NCBI GenBank assembly: GCA_949358305.1
Contig: OX442324.1
Span: 9,275,601-9,335,600, forward strand
Length of the DNA: 60,000 nt
Source: Strigamia acuminata
Lineage: Eukaryota; Arthropoda; Chilopoda; Geophilomorpha; Linotaeniidae
Direction of reading: 5' to 3'
Of this stretch, positions 9,739 through 20,173 are shown in pieces. The notes below the pieces were generated by a model. The model had not been told where the DNA came from, did not search any database, and saw only the letters and a list, made by a program, of their open reading frames with translations. How positions within the stretch are numbered: the stretch's first letter is position 1; every line of letters starts with the position of its first letter. The translations under genes were made by a program, and so were the position numbers.

Positions 9739-12585
9739 ATGACAAAAACTACCGCAGAAGATAGAAAAAGGCGTAACGACGAAAAGGATAGAAAAGAAGC
9801 CGAAGAAATCGAACGCCAAAAAGCGGAAGAAGCGAACCACGTGGAACCAGAAGTCGAGACTAACTCGACTAAAGTTTCAACGGAATCACCAAGTGAAAGC
9901 CTTCCCCTTGCAAGACAACTTCCGTTTACGGGAGGCGAATTCGAAGGATCAGGAAGCTCTCACGAAGAAAACGGACTAAATAAATCGTTCGAAAACCCTC
10001 GATTCGGATTGAAAAGCCCAAGACCTGTCGAAAAGGATCCCAGTGAAATGGATCTAATGACTCTTCTAAATAAAGCGGCAAACACAAGTGCCGCAATGAT
10101 CAACGAGGCTGCCCGCGCAGACCAAGCAAGAACAGTCGCGTTAGAGAAGAAGAAAAACGAATTGATGGAAGATTTAGCCAGAGAGCATCGCGAGAAATTA
10201 GCTGCCATGGAACAGAGCTTGGCACAAGAACACCAAGCTAAACAAATGGCACTGGAGCGCGAGCTGGCTCGAGAATTGCTCGCGAAGCAGAAAATAATCG
10301 AACGAGAAATGGCAAAGGACTGCCAGATCCGGCCGCCAAGCAACGGGTTAAGCCAGCATTCGGAGCCAAACTCCGTACAGAGCTCCCCAGAACGGTCTCA
10401 CACAGCTAAGGAGCTGGTAGCCAAAGCAATAGAAGTAACTCGGGTAGCTTGCGCACACGGCATCGAGATCGACCAGGACAAGGATCCCTACGCAGAGCTA
10501 AGCCGAGTAATCGACCTAGTAAATCAGAGGACTGAAAAACGATCGGCAGATAACACGGCCAGACGCGGAGAGAAACGACGTCGGGTCGGAGCAGATCGAC
10601 AACAGTCCGAGACAGGCGGCGAAGCAACGTCAGACAGCGAAAGTATCGACTCTCAAGCATCTCACGGCAGTATCCGAGTCAACGGACTAGATAGCATCTT
10701 GAACGAATCGGACGAAGTCAAAGGAGAACTGTACGAGGCGTTTATACAAGATAGGAGGAATAATCAGGGCGCGCAATCATGGGCAATAAAAAACTCATTC
10801 GCAATGAAAACTGGCCAAACCAGTAATAACAACCCAGGCGACCCTAACGCAGAACTAATCAGATGTATAAATCAGAAGAATCAAATACGCAACGAAGTAG
10901 GTCAAAATAAACTGGCCATGCCGACGCTCGAGGAGATTAACGCAGTTAAAAATCACCTCGAAAAGAAACACGCCGCCGAAGCGTATGCTGGGAGAGATTC
11001 CTACGTTTTTATCAAAAAAACGAACGAAGGCCTCACGGGGACCCGACTGGACGATCTGATACCGCCCGGAACAAAGTTGAGCCAAACCTCCGCTCCAGAG
11101 AAAGCGAACCCAGATAACTCAACCATAGCGCAAGACCTCACGAATAACCCGAACACCGCGGGATCATCAGGGAAAACGTCGTTCCAACACAATCAGTTCG
11201 GACTGACGGGCAACGGTACGCATTACCCAAGCCTCCCTTCCGACAATCCACGATCATCACCGCTGCTTAGTGAGACTGACTCGCTAAGCAACCAACTACG
11301 GACGATGAGAGACGAACTCCTTCAGGCCATGGACCAAAAGCTTCAACAAAGCCGTGGCCAAGAGACCGAGGAGGACGATCGAAGCGAAGGATTGTTGAAA
11401 CGTTACTCCGCAGACCGATGGCTGTATTCTCGCAAGGATAACAACATCAAGTGGACGACCCTGAGACTAATTAAGTTCGACGGATCCTGGAACGCCGGCA
11501 ACTTGTTTTTGGACGAAGTCGCCCTGACGATTAATCGCTTAGGAGCGGAACCCGACGAAATGGTTGCACGCGGAATACCAGAAATGCTGATCAACCGGGC
11601 CCGAAACTGGTACGCTGATGTCCAACCCCGAAACTGGGAAGATTTCGTCATAAAGTTCCACAATCAATATGGCGAGACGAGCCAAGAAATCCAGAAAAGA
11701 GTAAGCTCTATGAAGCAAGCTCCCGGGGAAACTCTGAGGGAATACGTACAACGAGCCGACAGCCTGTTCCGTGAAATGGACAAACCATTTGACCAACACG
11801 CTCAGAAAGCTCTCTTCGAACAAGGACTAAACGAAACCGCAACCAAAGTCCTACGAGAAATGAACGCTCCTAAGGGGGATAATTTCAAAGCCATCCTAGC
11901 TTTCGTCGAGAAGAAACACACCGAAGTAAATGCTCGGTATAACGAAAATCTGACAAAAGAAGAGCGAGCTCTAGGAGTGGCCCGACAGCAACGAATACAG
12001 GAGCGCAGCATAGACTCCACTAAGCTGCTCCAATCGCGAAATTATCTAAACGGAAGTATAGAGCCACTCCCCTCAAAGAAAAACCAACAAGCTTCTAACC
12101 CTTTACCACCTCCGAGTAAGGCCTATCGCACGCAAACTAACGCCGCCGAGGAAAAGTCGGAAGACGAAGTAAGCGAAGACTCTGAGCAATTCTCGGAAAG
12201 CGATGAGGCTGACGAAGGTATCAACGATGTGGTACACGCAAACATGGGGAAGGAACTGGCGCCCAGCTACCGACCTCAGATGAAGTCCAGAAAATCGGAA
12301 CACCACAACCCGAAAACAGAGGCGACTTCCGAGAAGAAGGACTACCCCAAAAAACCTTTTGAGCGGGAGGGAAAGAAGAAAAGCCCTTGTAATTTCTGTA
12401 ACGAAGACGGCCACTGGCGTCAGGCCTGCCCAAAACTGGCAAAGAAAAAAGCCGACGACAAGGCCGCAGAGCGTGAGGAGCTAGTGAAATTGCTCGCGAA
12501 GGAACAAGACAAAATCTTGAAGGAACTCACCGCCAAACTCGACAGTATGACAAAAAACTGGAACTCGCGGGCGGAACAAAAGTGA
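9739..12585 (+). CDS. gag: Gypsy-1 Gag (948 aa)
   Basis: A large structural protein of 948 residues starting at the first ATG after the primer-binding site. The N-terminus is highly charged (Lys/Glu-rich), followed by a predicted coiled coil at about 130-200 (ELMEDLAREHREKLAAMEQ and similar heptads). After an acidic low-complexity stretch comes a retrotransposon Gag capsid domain at about 570-730 (ARNWYADVQPRNWEDFVIKF, GETLREYVQRADSLFREM). The C-terminus carries a single CCHC zinc knuckle at 884-897 (CNFCNEDGHWRQAC) and a second short coiled coil. Gypsy Gags are typically 300-500 residues, so this one has a long N-terminal extension. It overlaps the pol frame by a few bases; pol is in the -1 frame relative to gag. 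Confidence 0.92.
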   Translation: MTKTTAEDRKRRNDEKDRKEAEEIERQKAEEANHVEPEVETNSTKVSTESPSESLPLARQLPFTGGEFEGSGSSHEENGLNKSFENPRFGLKSPRPVEKDPSEMDLMTLLNKAANTSAAMINEAARADQARTVALEKKKNELMEDLAREHREKLAAMEQSLAQEHQAKQMALERELARELLAKQKIIEREMAKDCQIRPPSNGLSQHSEPNSVQSSPERSHTAKELVAKAIEVTRVACAHGIEIDQDKDPYAELSRVIDLVNQRTEKRSADNTARRGEKRRRVGADRQQSETGGEATSDSESIDSQASHGSIRVNGLDSILNESDEVKGELYEAFIQDRRNNQGAQSWAIKNSFAMKTGQTSNNNPGDPNAELIRCINQKNQIRNEVGQNKLAMPTLEEINAVKNHLEKKHAAEAYAGRDSYVFIKKTNEGLTGTRLDDLIPPGTKLSQTSAPEKANPDNSTIAQDLTNNPNTAGSSGKTSFQHNQFGLTGNGTHYPSLPSDNPRSSPLLSETDSLSNQLRTMRDELLQAMDQKLQQSRGQETEEDDRSEGLLKRYSADRWLYSRKDNNIKWTTLRLIKFDGSWNAGNLFLDEVALTINRLGAEPDEMVARGIPEMLINRARNWYADVQPRNWEDFVIKFHNQYGETSQEIQKRVSSMKQAPGETLREYVQRADSLFREMDKPFDQHAQKALFEQGLNETATKVLREMNAPKGDNFKAILAFVEKKHTEVNARYNENLTKEERALGVARQQRIQERSIDSTKLLQSRNYLNGSIEPLPSKKNQQASNPLPPPSKAYRTQTNAAEEKSEDEVSEDSEQFSESDEADEGINDVVHANMGKELAPSYRPQMKSRKSEHHNPKTEATSEKKDYPKKPFEREGKKKSPCNFCNEDGHWRQACPKLAKKKADDKAAEREELVKLLAKEQDKILKELTAKLDSMTKNWNSRAEQK

Positions 12586-12617
12586 TTCCACATCCGCTCG
12601 CGATAACTTCGAAAACG

Positions 12618-15600
12618 ATGGACCTTACTCTGGTGGAAAAACAAATTAAAGAAATGGAAAAATTGTTGGAATTCTTCGAGGAAGCTGCCAACGAGGAAGT
12701 CACAACTCCAACCAAAAAACGGAAATTCGAAATTAGAGACGAAGACGGTATAGCCAACGCTTTCATGACTTTGCCGCTTGACCAAGGGGCCAATCCTCTT
12801 AAAAAGCGAATACTTCGTTGCAACCTATCAACAGAAGCGAAGAGCGTACTGGCTAAAATACCAGTCTCTTTCGGCAAAAAGGTGTTAATGGGACTACTCG
12901 ACTCGGGAGCGGATCAGTCGTTTATCTCCACCGACTTATTCGAATCACTCGAAGAAAAAATACAGAAAAAATTACGGGGAATGAACGAGAACATTCGAGT
13001 TCTTACAGCAGCGGGAGAAGTTAGAGCAGTGGGGACGTTATCAACCGATTTTGTATGGGAAGGAGGCACGATTAAGCATTTCTTCATCGTGTTACCAACC
13101 CGAGACACAATCCTGCTGATAGGAATGGATTTGATGGAACGGATGAACATCCAGCCCAACCCAGTCACACGTTCGTGGAATTACATCGACAACCACGAGG
13201 ACCCACGACTACCCATAATACCTCCGGAACTCCTAGACAAAGCTAAGGACGACGAGGAATGGGGAGGAGGCGAAATTAAGAAGTTCATCCAAGACTATAA
13301 TTTTAAGTCGTTTAATACTATCCTCCAAGAGGAGAATTTAATACATAATCTGGCCATGGACGCCAATCTTGGAGAAGAACAAACGAAACTCCTCGAGGAA
13401 ATGCTCAAGAAGCACTCGAAGAACTTAAATAAAGATCCAGGAAAGACTAGTTACGTAATGCACGAGATCGAATTGGTTACGGGAAAACCGGTGCGAGTAC
13501 CTTTTAAAACTATGAATCCCCAAAAGAGACATATCGTAAGAACGATGTGCAACGAGTTGCTCGAAAAAGGGATCGTGTCGCACGCCATCGGAGAATATGG
13601 AATGAGGATTGTCCTCGTCATGCGACCAGGCTCCGAACCGCGCCTCTGCATCGATTATAGACCTTTAAACGCCATAACCGTCATCGACCCCATCCAAATG
13701 CCGTCAATAGAAGCGATTCTACGGGAGCTCGCCCCATTTAACTGGGTCACGACCATGGACTTGTCCAAGGGTTACTGGCAGGTTGAATTGCGGGAAGAGG
13801 ATAAAGAGAAAACAGCTTTTTGGGCACCACAGGGTCGACTGATGTTTAATGTAATGCCCTTCGGGTTAGTAAACGCACCCGCCACCTTTCAAAAACTAAT
13901 AGAAAAAGTTCTCGGCGATGCCTTACACAAATACGCATGGGCTTACCTCGATGATATAGTCATAGTCTCCCAAACTTTTGAAGACCACCTGATACACGTG
14001 AATGACGTCATGGAGCGACTCACAAAAGCCGGTCTAAACATTCATCCAGGGAAAAGTAAATTTTGCCGCAAAGAATTGGCATTCCTGGGTTACACAGTCG
14101 GAACAGGTGGCCTATCCATCGACCCGAAAAAGACCCAGGCGATTAGCCAGTTCCCCGCCCCGGAAGATGTAAAAGGAGTCCAACGTTTCATGGGCATGGT
14201 GAATTTCTTCAATCGATTGCTCCCAAATTTGGCAGACGTCGCGGCACCCATCACAGATCTGTTACGCAACGATAAAGATTTCGAGTGGACTGACCACTGC
14301 GAAACATCGTTTAACAAGATAAAACAAATGCTGATCGATGTAAAACGAATTCCCCTACCAGATCTTAATCGAGAATTCACTCTTCACACCGACGCCAGTC
14401 GAATTGGCCTAGGTGCTGCGTTGCTTCAAAAGCATGACATCGACGGAGTAGTGTTAGAGGTCCCGACGATGTTCATCAGCCGGAAATTACAAGCAGCCGA
14501 AAAGAATTATAATGCGACAGAGTTAGAATGTCTAGCCGTCGTCTGGGCAATCCGAAAATTCAGACCATACCTGGAATTTACCAAGTTCAACGTACAAACT
14601 GACCACGAAGCACTAAAGTGGTTAATGGCGTTGAAGGAACCGTCCGGAAGAATGGCTCGCTGGCAGCTAGAATTAATGGCTTGTGACTTAATCATTGAAT
14701 ACCGACCCGGAAAATTCAACGTCGTGGCAGACGCCCTCTCACGAGCCCCAGCTTCAGACCCCGAAGACGAGACCGACTGCGGAGAGGACGACTCACGCCT
14801 CTTCTACTGTCCGAACCCCGTCCGAAAATGGGAATTTAAAAAGCTAAACGAATTACCCAAGGAGAAACTCGAGTCAGGAGACCAAAATTATTACAATTAT
14901 TGGCTCCGAGCATACCAGTCTGTCAAGGACGCTCACCCAAATTACGAGCTAACGATAGAACCTCGAATCTCCGACAAGTACGTTCGAGCATTCGTCGCCC
15001 ACGTAAGCAAGGGGACGAATAGTAAGCCGCCCACCAGGGACGAATTAATAGCCGCCCAGATGACAGACGACTTCTGTAAAACTTATCGAAACTTCATCAC
15101 AGATAAAAAATTTCCCGACGAGAATTTCGACGAAATCCAACGCGAAGAATTCGAAAGAGAAGCCTCCACGTACTTAATCGAGGATGGACTTCTACTAAAA
15201 CACCACCCGAATTTCCGCGATGATCTGACGGAGACGGGAACTTCGATGAAAGTCGTTATACCCAGGAGTCTGCTGACAAGGTTTCTGTGGATGGTCCACG
15301 GACACCCGCTCGCCGGACATTCTGGAGTGGCCAGAACGATCTACCGAGCAAATCAACTTTATTTCTGGCCAAAAATGACCCGAGATATCGTTCGTTTTAT
15401 TCATCACTGCCCCAGATGCCAAGCGTGCAAGCCGAGGACGCCCAAGAGCTACGAGAGAATCTCACTTGGCCCTTTCGCACCCTTCGATTGCTGGAGCGTG
15501 GATTTAATGGGCCCAAAGCCCACGTCATCCAATAAAAACAAATATATATTAGTAATCATGGATGTCGCGACTGGATGGCCCGAACTCTTTCCAATGGAGA

Positions 15601-16664
15601 GACCAACTAAGCAAAAAATCATTCGATGTTTGTACGAAGTGGCGCTTCATTTTGGATTCCCTCGAAAATTAATCTCCGATAATGGACCACAATTCGCGTC
15701 AAATTTGTACAAAGACTTCTGTAAAAAATTCGACATCGAGACATCATATACATCAACCTATAATCCACGGGCCAATCCCGTCGAAAGGTTAAATCGCGAT
15801 ATAAAATATGCACTAGCAATTTTCACCGATGTTCACTCCAGCTGGGACGAATATCTTCGTGAAATTGCCTTCAGCATCCGCACAACGATCTCAAGGAACC
15901 GCAAATTTTCTCCCGCGTTTCTAAACTTCGCTCGGGAACTCAGAGTACCCTGGGACCCACGAATACCGGAGGAAATACTGGAAATTGATCCTGAGAAGCC
16001 TCATATTTATGTCGACAGACTGGAGCAAATAATTTCGGCCACTTATCAGCACATGATGTCACACATATTCGACATGAGAGATCGTATTAGCATTGCTGGA
16101 AAGGATCGGCCCTTCTGCAATTTTAAAGTCAATGACCTCGTCTGGAAAGACACACATATTCAGTCCAGCGCCGATAAGGGGGTCCACGCAGGCTTAGCAG
16201 ACAAACGCGACGGCCCGTACGTCATACTCGAAGCCCACGGCGGAAACGCTTTCAAGCTAAAAAGATTGGCAGACAACGTTAATTTTAGATCGATCCACGC
16301 CCGAGAATTAACTCCATACTTACCTGAGTTTCCTCAAGAGGCTTGGACGGAATATCAGACGAAACCAGCGCAAAATCCAATTATTCGCGACATGTTTTTA
16401 GATGAACAAACTGGCCCAACCAATTTAGTTCAAGATGAGTCACACGAAGCGGCCGACGCCCCGGATGAGATTTCGGAGAGGGAGGAAATAGTCGAAGAAT
16501 CTCCTAAAAAAGGAAAGCAATCAAACAAAAATAAGACTACAAGAATCCTCAAACCTGATAAAATATACGGTATGCGTCGACACAAGCCAAACCCGTTCAT
16601 AAAAGACGGGAAACTCGTCGGAAAACAAAAAGCGACTCCGGCCATTGTCTCAAACAATCGATAA
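12618..16664 (+). CDS. pol: Gypsy-1 Pol: protease, RT, RNase H, integrase
   Basis: The open frame begins at 12582, overlapping the gag stop, but its first ATG is 12618 (1348 residues from there). Expression is therefore by -1 frameshifting near 12580 or by reinitiation; I saw no classic slippery heptamer. Numbered from ATG 12618: retropepsin D-S-G at about 95 (LLDSGADQSF); RT with MDLSKGYWQV, FGLVNAPATFQ and YLDD at 443; RNase H with LHTDASRIGLGAAL; integrase HHCC (GHPLAGHSGVART, then CPRCQACK) and DDE (SVDLMGP, SDNGPQF, NPVERLNR); and a basic C-terminal tail. Everything is in frame with conserved catalytic residues, so it looks functional. Confidence 0.94.
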   Translation: MDLTLVEKQIKEMEKLLEFFEEAANEEVTTPTKKRKFEIRDEDGIANAFMTLPLDQGANPLKKRILRCNLSTEAKSVLAKIPVSFGKKVLMGLLDSGADQSFISTDLFESLEEKIQKKLRGMNENIRVLTAAGEVRAVGTLSTDFVWEGGTIKHFFIVLPTRDTILLIGMDLMERMNIQPNPVTRSWNYIDNHEDPRLPIIPPELLDKAKDDEEWGGGEIKKFIQDYNFKSFNTILQEENLIHNLAMDANLGEEQTKLLEEMLKKHSKNLNKDPGKTSYVMHEIELVTGKPVRVPFKTMNPQKRHIVRTMCNELLEKGIVSHAIGEYGMRIVLVMRPGSEPRLCIDYRPLNAITVIDPIQMPSIEAILRELAPFNWVTTMDLSKGYWQVELREEDKEKTAFWAPQGRLMFNVMPFGLVNAPATFQKLIEKVLGDALHKYAWAYLDDIVIVSQTFEDHLIHVNDVMERLTKAGLNIHPGKSKFCRKELAFLGYTVGTGGLSIDPKKTQAISQFPAPEDVKGVQRFMGMVNFFNRLLPNLADVAAPITDLLRNDKDFEWTDHCETSFNKIKQMLIDVKRIPLPDLNREFTLHTDASRIGLGAALLQKHDIDGVVLEVPTMFISRKLQAAEKNYNATELECLAVVWAIRKFRPYLEFTKFNVQTDHEALKWLMALKEPSGRMARWQLELMACDLIIEYRPGKFNVVADALSRAPASDPEDETDCGEDDSRLFYCPNPVRKWEFKKLNELPKEKLESGDQNYYNYWLRAYQSVKDAHPNYELTIEPRISDKYVRAFVAHVSKGTNSKPPTRDELIAAQMTDDFCKTYRNFITDKKFPDENFDEIQREEFEREASTYLIEDGLLLKHHPNFRDDLTETGTSMKVVIPRSLLTRFLWMVHGHPLAGHSGVARTIYRANQLYFWPKMTRDIVRFIHHCPRCQACKPRTPKSYERISLGPFAPFDCWSVDLMGPKPTSSNKNKYILVIMDVATGWPELFPMERPTKQKIIRCLYEVALHFGFPRKLISDNGPQFASNLYKDFCKKFDIETSYTSTYNPRANPVERLNRDIKYALAIFTDVHSSWDEYLREIAFSIRTTISRNRKFSPAFLNFARELRVPWDPRIPEEILEIDPEKPHIYVDRLEQIISATYQHMMSHIFDMRDRISIAGKDRPFCNFKVNDLVWKDTHIQSSADKGVHAGLADKRDGPYVILEAHGGNAFKLKRLADNVNFRSIHARELTPYLPEFPQEAWTEYQTKPAQNPIIRDMFLDEQTGPTNLVQDESHEAADAPDEISEREEIVEESPKKGKQSNKNKTTRILKPDKIYGMRRHKPNPFIKDGKLVGKQKATPAIVSNNR

Positions 16665-16849
16665 AAACAACCACAGGGGGGACACCTGTTACGTCCCACA
16701 ATGCGTCTTAATTGGCCAAACCAATCAAAGATGACATGAGACTAATAGTTAACCTCTAACCCGACCCACATTTATCACTGTCATCTCCGACTAAGCGACG
16801 ATCACCTCGAGGCAGCCGTAAATCAAAGTATCAAATTAATTTCCGAAAA
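16665..16849 (+). promoter_or_regulatory. Gypsy-1 spacer between pol and third gene
   Basis: A 185 bp spacer. It contains a polypurine run, CAGGGGGGACAC, at 16674-16685, ten bases after the pol stop. It resembles the PPT before the 3' LTR and could act as an internal plus-strand primer. No TATA box is obvious, so how the downstream gene is transcribed (spliced genomic RNA or an internal promoter) is unresolved. The spacer ends with CCGAAAAATG, giving the third-gene start. Confidence 0.4.
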
Positions 16850-19800
16850 ATGAAAAGAAATGATTGGAAGAAAGAAATTGAACGGGCCGTAAACAACGCT
16901 TCCGAGGATGACGATGAAGATCAAGTGGATTTGTTACAAATCATTGTAAACAACGAAGAGGGAAATTGGGACGAACCCAATGAACCCGATGTCCAACCCG
17001 ACGTAAGTAAAAAAAAAAAAAAAAAATAGAAAAAATTCAAGTATCGATAATCAAAAATACGAAATAAGTTCGTGGACTGACCACAAACGAAAAAATAATT
17101 TAACTTTAAGTGACAAATTATCAAAATTAATCAAATACCGAAAGAAAAATTAACTTCAAAACACGTGGTCGAAAAGCACATGGCCGACCATGACGCCATC
17201 TTGTGTTAGACGAAAGAATCTCTACAAAAATATGACAAATTAATCAACGATCCTAATATATTTATTAATATTCTAATATTTAGGACGGATATCGCACTAC
17301 GTGGGGGCAAATCGACCCGAAAAGAGTTTCCGCAGGCAGCTTATGGCGCGAAGTAATCCCCATACTGTTCCGACAAGCGCTCGAAGAAGCGGTCGACTTT
17401 GAACCATGGAAAATTCGCCTTTTATTGTCCCGTGCGATCAGCCGCTACTGGTCCAGCCAGCAAACGTTGATCCACTACATGCCGCGCCAATATCAAGCAG
17501 CTTTACGGGCAGTTATCTCGAGAAATATGGACCCGCCAGCGCCAATCCCGAATCCACTAATCCGAGCCGCCTTTCCTGACGACCAGCGAGGATGGGACGT
17601 TTACGAACAATGGCGCGACGCCGAAACAGATGAAGAAAAACACCAGATCCATATGGCATATTACGAAGAAGTAAGGCGGACCGCACATGACGAGGTTTTC
17701 AATTATCTACAGCCGGACGGTTACTCGACCGAGGAAATCAGGTTTTGGCTCCTTCAGATCCGCGAAGACCGGCCCGACCGCCCAGATTGGAGACCGAGAC
17801 ACGGTTTCATCACCTCGCAACGAGCAATGCATCAATTGCATTTTTTGGGCTTCTTTGGTCGCAAACGCCAGAAAGCCGAGAAACGTCTCTCCAACGAGCA
17901 CGACGAAGCAGGCTGCTCAGCGAAGAAACAATGCCTGGACAAGCCAAGCACTTCCAGCAGCGCGCAGAATAAGAAACCCGCGACAGAGAAACGCCTGGCC
18001 AAACCAAGCGCTCTCTCTCGCCTGGGAAAGACGGAGGCCCCACAAACATCGCGATTTCAATCCAGGGACGCCCCGTCAACCAGCCGAAGAAGAGAAAATG
18101 TGCGCGAACGCCCCGACCGTCGAGAGGATCAACGCAGACGCGATAGGAACCAAGAAAATTGGGACGATTATCGTAGAAATTACTTCCGACGGCGGGAAGA
18201 AAACAAGGAATCCTGGAATAGACATCGAGAGGAGTTCCTACGCGAACGTGATGAGAAAGCCCGACGTGAACGAGAGAACCTCCGGTTACAGGACGAACGA
18301 AGAAGGAGAGGATCGGAGAGTCGCGCACGTTCATGGAAAGCGTATCGCGAAGAGGAATTACGACAGCGAGATAGGAGACGCTGTGAAGTCATCAAATCGA
18401 TTTGGGACAGTCCCGAACCGATGAAGATTGACGACGAAGTGATTATCGACGAGGTCCCCGAGCAGAAGAAGATGTATACTCAGGCGGATCTCCTCGCGGT
18501 GGTTATGAAATACCAACAAATGCAGCCGAAACCAGTCTACCGCCCGACTCCCTCGACCGCCTCGAGTCTAGAGACGGCGCCAAGTGCTTTCATCAAGCCG
18601 GAACTCTCACAGACGAGAAGCGTAACATCCAGCGTCAGCCTCCCAAGCGCCTTTCGCAAGAAAGTGATAATCGGCGCACCGACACTGAGTTCTGAAGAAC
18701 AACTCAGACATCGAGAAGCTCGCTTTGGACCGACCAAAGTCGAACCTCTCCCAACTATCCCCGAAGCCTCAACTTCAACGAGAACTCCAATCGTTTGGGA
18801 CAAGCCCGAACCGGAAAAATCAAGACGTCTGGTCAGATCTGTGCCTCAGCCAACGACATCCACGGGACCCAATCCGATGTTGCCAGCCCCAGCAGTCATC
18901 CAAGCCTCGACTCCAATCAACCCTTCGGAGGTAACGTTGCAACAGTTTCTGGAGGTAACGACCGTGGAGCAAGCTAGAGCGCTTTTGTGCGAGATGGACT
19001 CCTACCAACAAAACGTGATCCAAAACGTCATCACGAACCTTCAGCGGATCTCAATTGAATATACGCAGAACAAAAATCGGGATCATCCAAATTGGAATAC
19101 GAGGATCGTGGTTGCCATTACCGACTTGATGTCGATTTTGCTGGCCGCCGCCACCTTCCGAAACGCACGTGTTGCTGTAGCAGCCTGGATCGTGGTGGCC
19201 CACGAGGGTTTCCAAGTTCCGCCGGCTCTCGTAGACAGCTGGACACGTCTGGTGCCCTCTGCGGCAGTAATTCGAGCCCAAATGGTGGCCCAGGACCCGG
19301 ATCCAGAGGCCTCCTACCAGAACGTTCGAGCGATAATTCAACGCTCGCTCCCGTCACCTTCGGCGGCCACGCCAACCGCAGAGACTCCGGTTCCCAGGGA
19401 TCCGACGCCTCCTCCTCCGCCTCCGCCGAGGGAGAAGGGACCCTCCGAGCCACTGGCCGAACCAGTCCCGCTCAAGAAGAAGGAACCCAAGAAAAAGATG
19501 CTCCTCCCAAAGTCGAGCAAGAAGGTTCCAAAGACGACAGAGCCTCAAATCGCCGCCAGACTCAGGATGTACTTCCCAGGGTTGTCCTTTACGAAGGACA
19601 CGGAGGCAAAACTACTCCAGTCTCCAGATCGTGGCTATTCTCTTTACGTCTGGATGAAGGACGCTATCGAAGCCGGAGCCGGAGGCGAGCGCTTCATCCA
19701 ACATCAACGACTACTCCGAGCCCATCGCGCACCAACCAGCATCGCCGAGGCCCAAAGAATCCACCACACCAATCAAGGTATGTCGGCCTTCCTGCCACCA

Positions 19801-19974
19801 ATTTGGGCCCACGAACGAACGGGAAATCCGCTGGAAGCGCCGGGACACCTACGTTTCTACTTGAATGAGAGCGAAGACCCCTCGGACTACTCTTCAAGAC
19901 TGACCACATCTCCCAACCTGGACGAACCAAGTTCGGAAGATAAGCCGAGTTATGCCGATAACTTGAAGAAATAA
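16850..19974 (+). CDS. Gypsy-1 third gene: unknown basic Arg-rich protein, two exons
   Basis: I do not recognise this protein. Exon 1 is 16850-17002 (ATG, 51 codons, acidic). It ends at a perfect donor, GAC|GTAAGT. Exon 2 starts at 17284 after an AT-rich tract ending TTTAG and runs open to TAA at 19972-19974. Both splice sites are phase 0, giving about 947 residues. The 48 codons of exon 2 before the first TTG-like start have no in-frame ATG, which supports splicing. Features: a helical Trp-rich N-terminal part; a very basic region at about 319-418 with three repeats of the form W-x2-(Y/H)-R-x2-...-R-x-R; Ser/Pro-rich linkers; a hydrophobic helical segment at about 595-700; a polyproline run; and a Lys-rich patch. 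No signal peptide, Cys-rich ectodomain or terminal membrane anchor is seen, so it is not a typical Env. An AATAAA follows at about 20094. Confidence 0.8.
17003..17283 (+). other. Predicted intron in the Gypsy-1 third gene
   Basis: A 281 bp, AT-rich intron with GTAAGT at its 5' end and TATTTAG at its 3' end, phase 0 on both sides. The reading frame running into it stops within nine codons (a run of A residues, then TAG), so the two coding blocks cannot be joined without splicing. It includes a tract of about 18 A at 17010-17027. Confidence 0.75.
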
Positions 19975-20173
19975 GTAATTAGAAATCGTGACGAGAAGAC
20001 TGTCTTCTCCAAACTAGGAAATTATTATTATTTGTTTGCGTATCAATTATTTAAGAATGTAAAATATTTTATGCACCATTCATCATCATTTAAATAAAAA
20101 GATTATTTTATGATTAGATATTGTTCCTCCTTTTATTTAAGGGACCCCGATGATTTATTCTCGGGGAGGGACG
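19975..20173 (+). terminator. Gypsy-1 3' region: poly(A) signal and polypurine tract in a hairpin
   Basis: AT-rich 3' region after the third gene. AATAAA at about 20094, followed by a T/GT-rich stretch, suits polyadenylation ahead of the LTR. The plus-strand primer GGGGAGGGACG (20163-20173) abuts the LTR. The preceding GACCCCGA (about 20142-20149) can pair with TCGGGG (20161-20166), so part of the polypurine tract lies in a small stem-loop. Confidence 0.55.

Noticed and set aside
19092-19868. Overlapping plus-strand frame of 258 codons within the third gene (and 17687-18424)
   Set aside because: Composition is explained as an out-of-frame shadow of the Arg/Glu-rich coding sequence; no homology visible.
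17425-19974. Treating the Gypsy-1 third gene as starting at 17425
   Set aside because: That start is a TTG. The frame is open upstream to a 3' splice site at 17284, and a matching coding exon with ATG and GTAAGT lies at 16850-17002.
17284-19974. Third gene of Gypsy-1 as a retroviral env
   Set aside because: No signal peptide, no Cys-rich ectodomain, no fusion peptide or terminal membrane anchor; very basic and Pro-rich instead.
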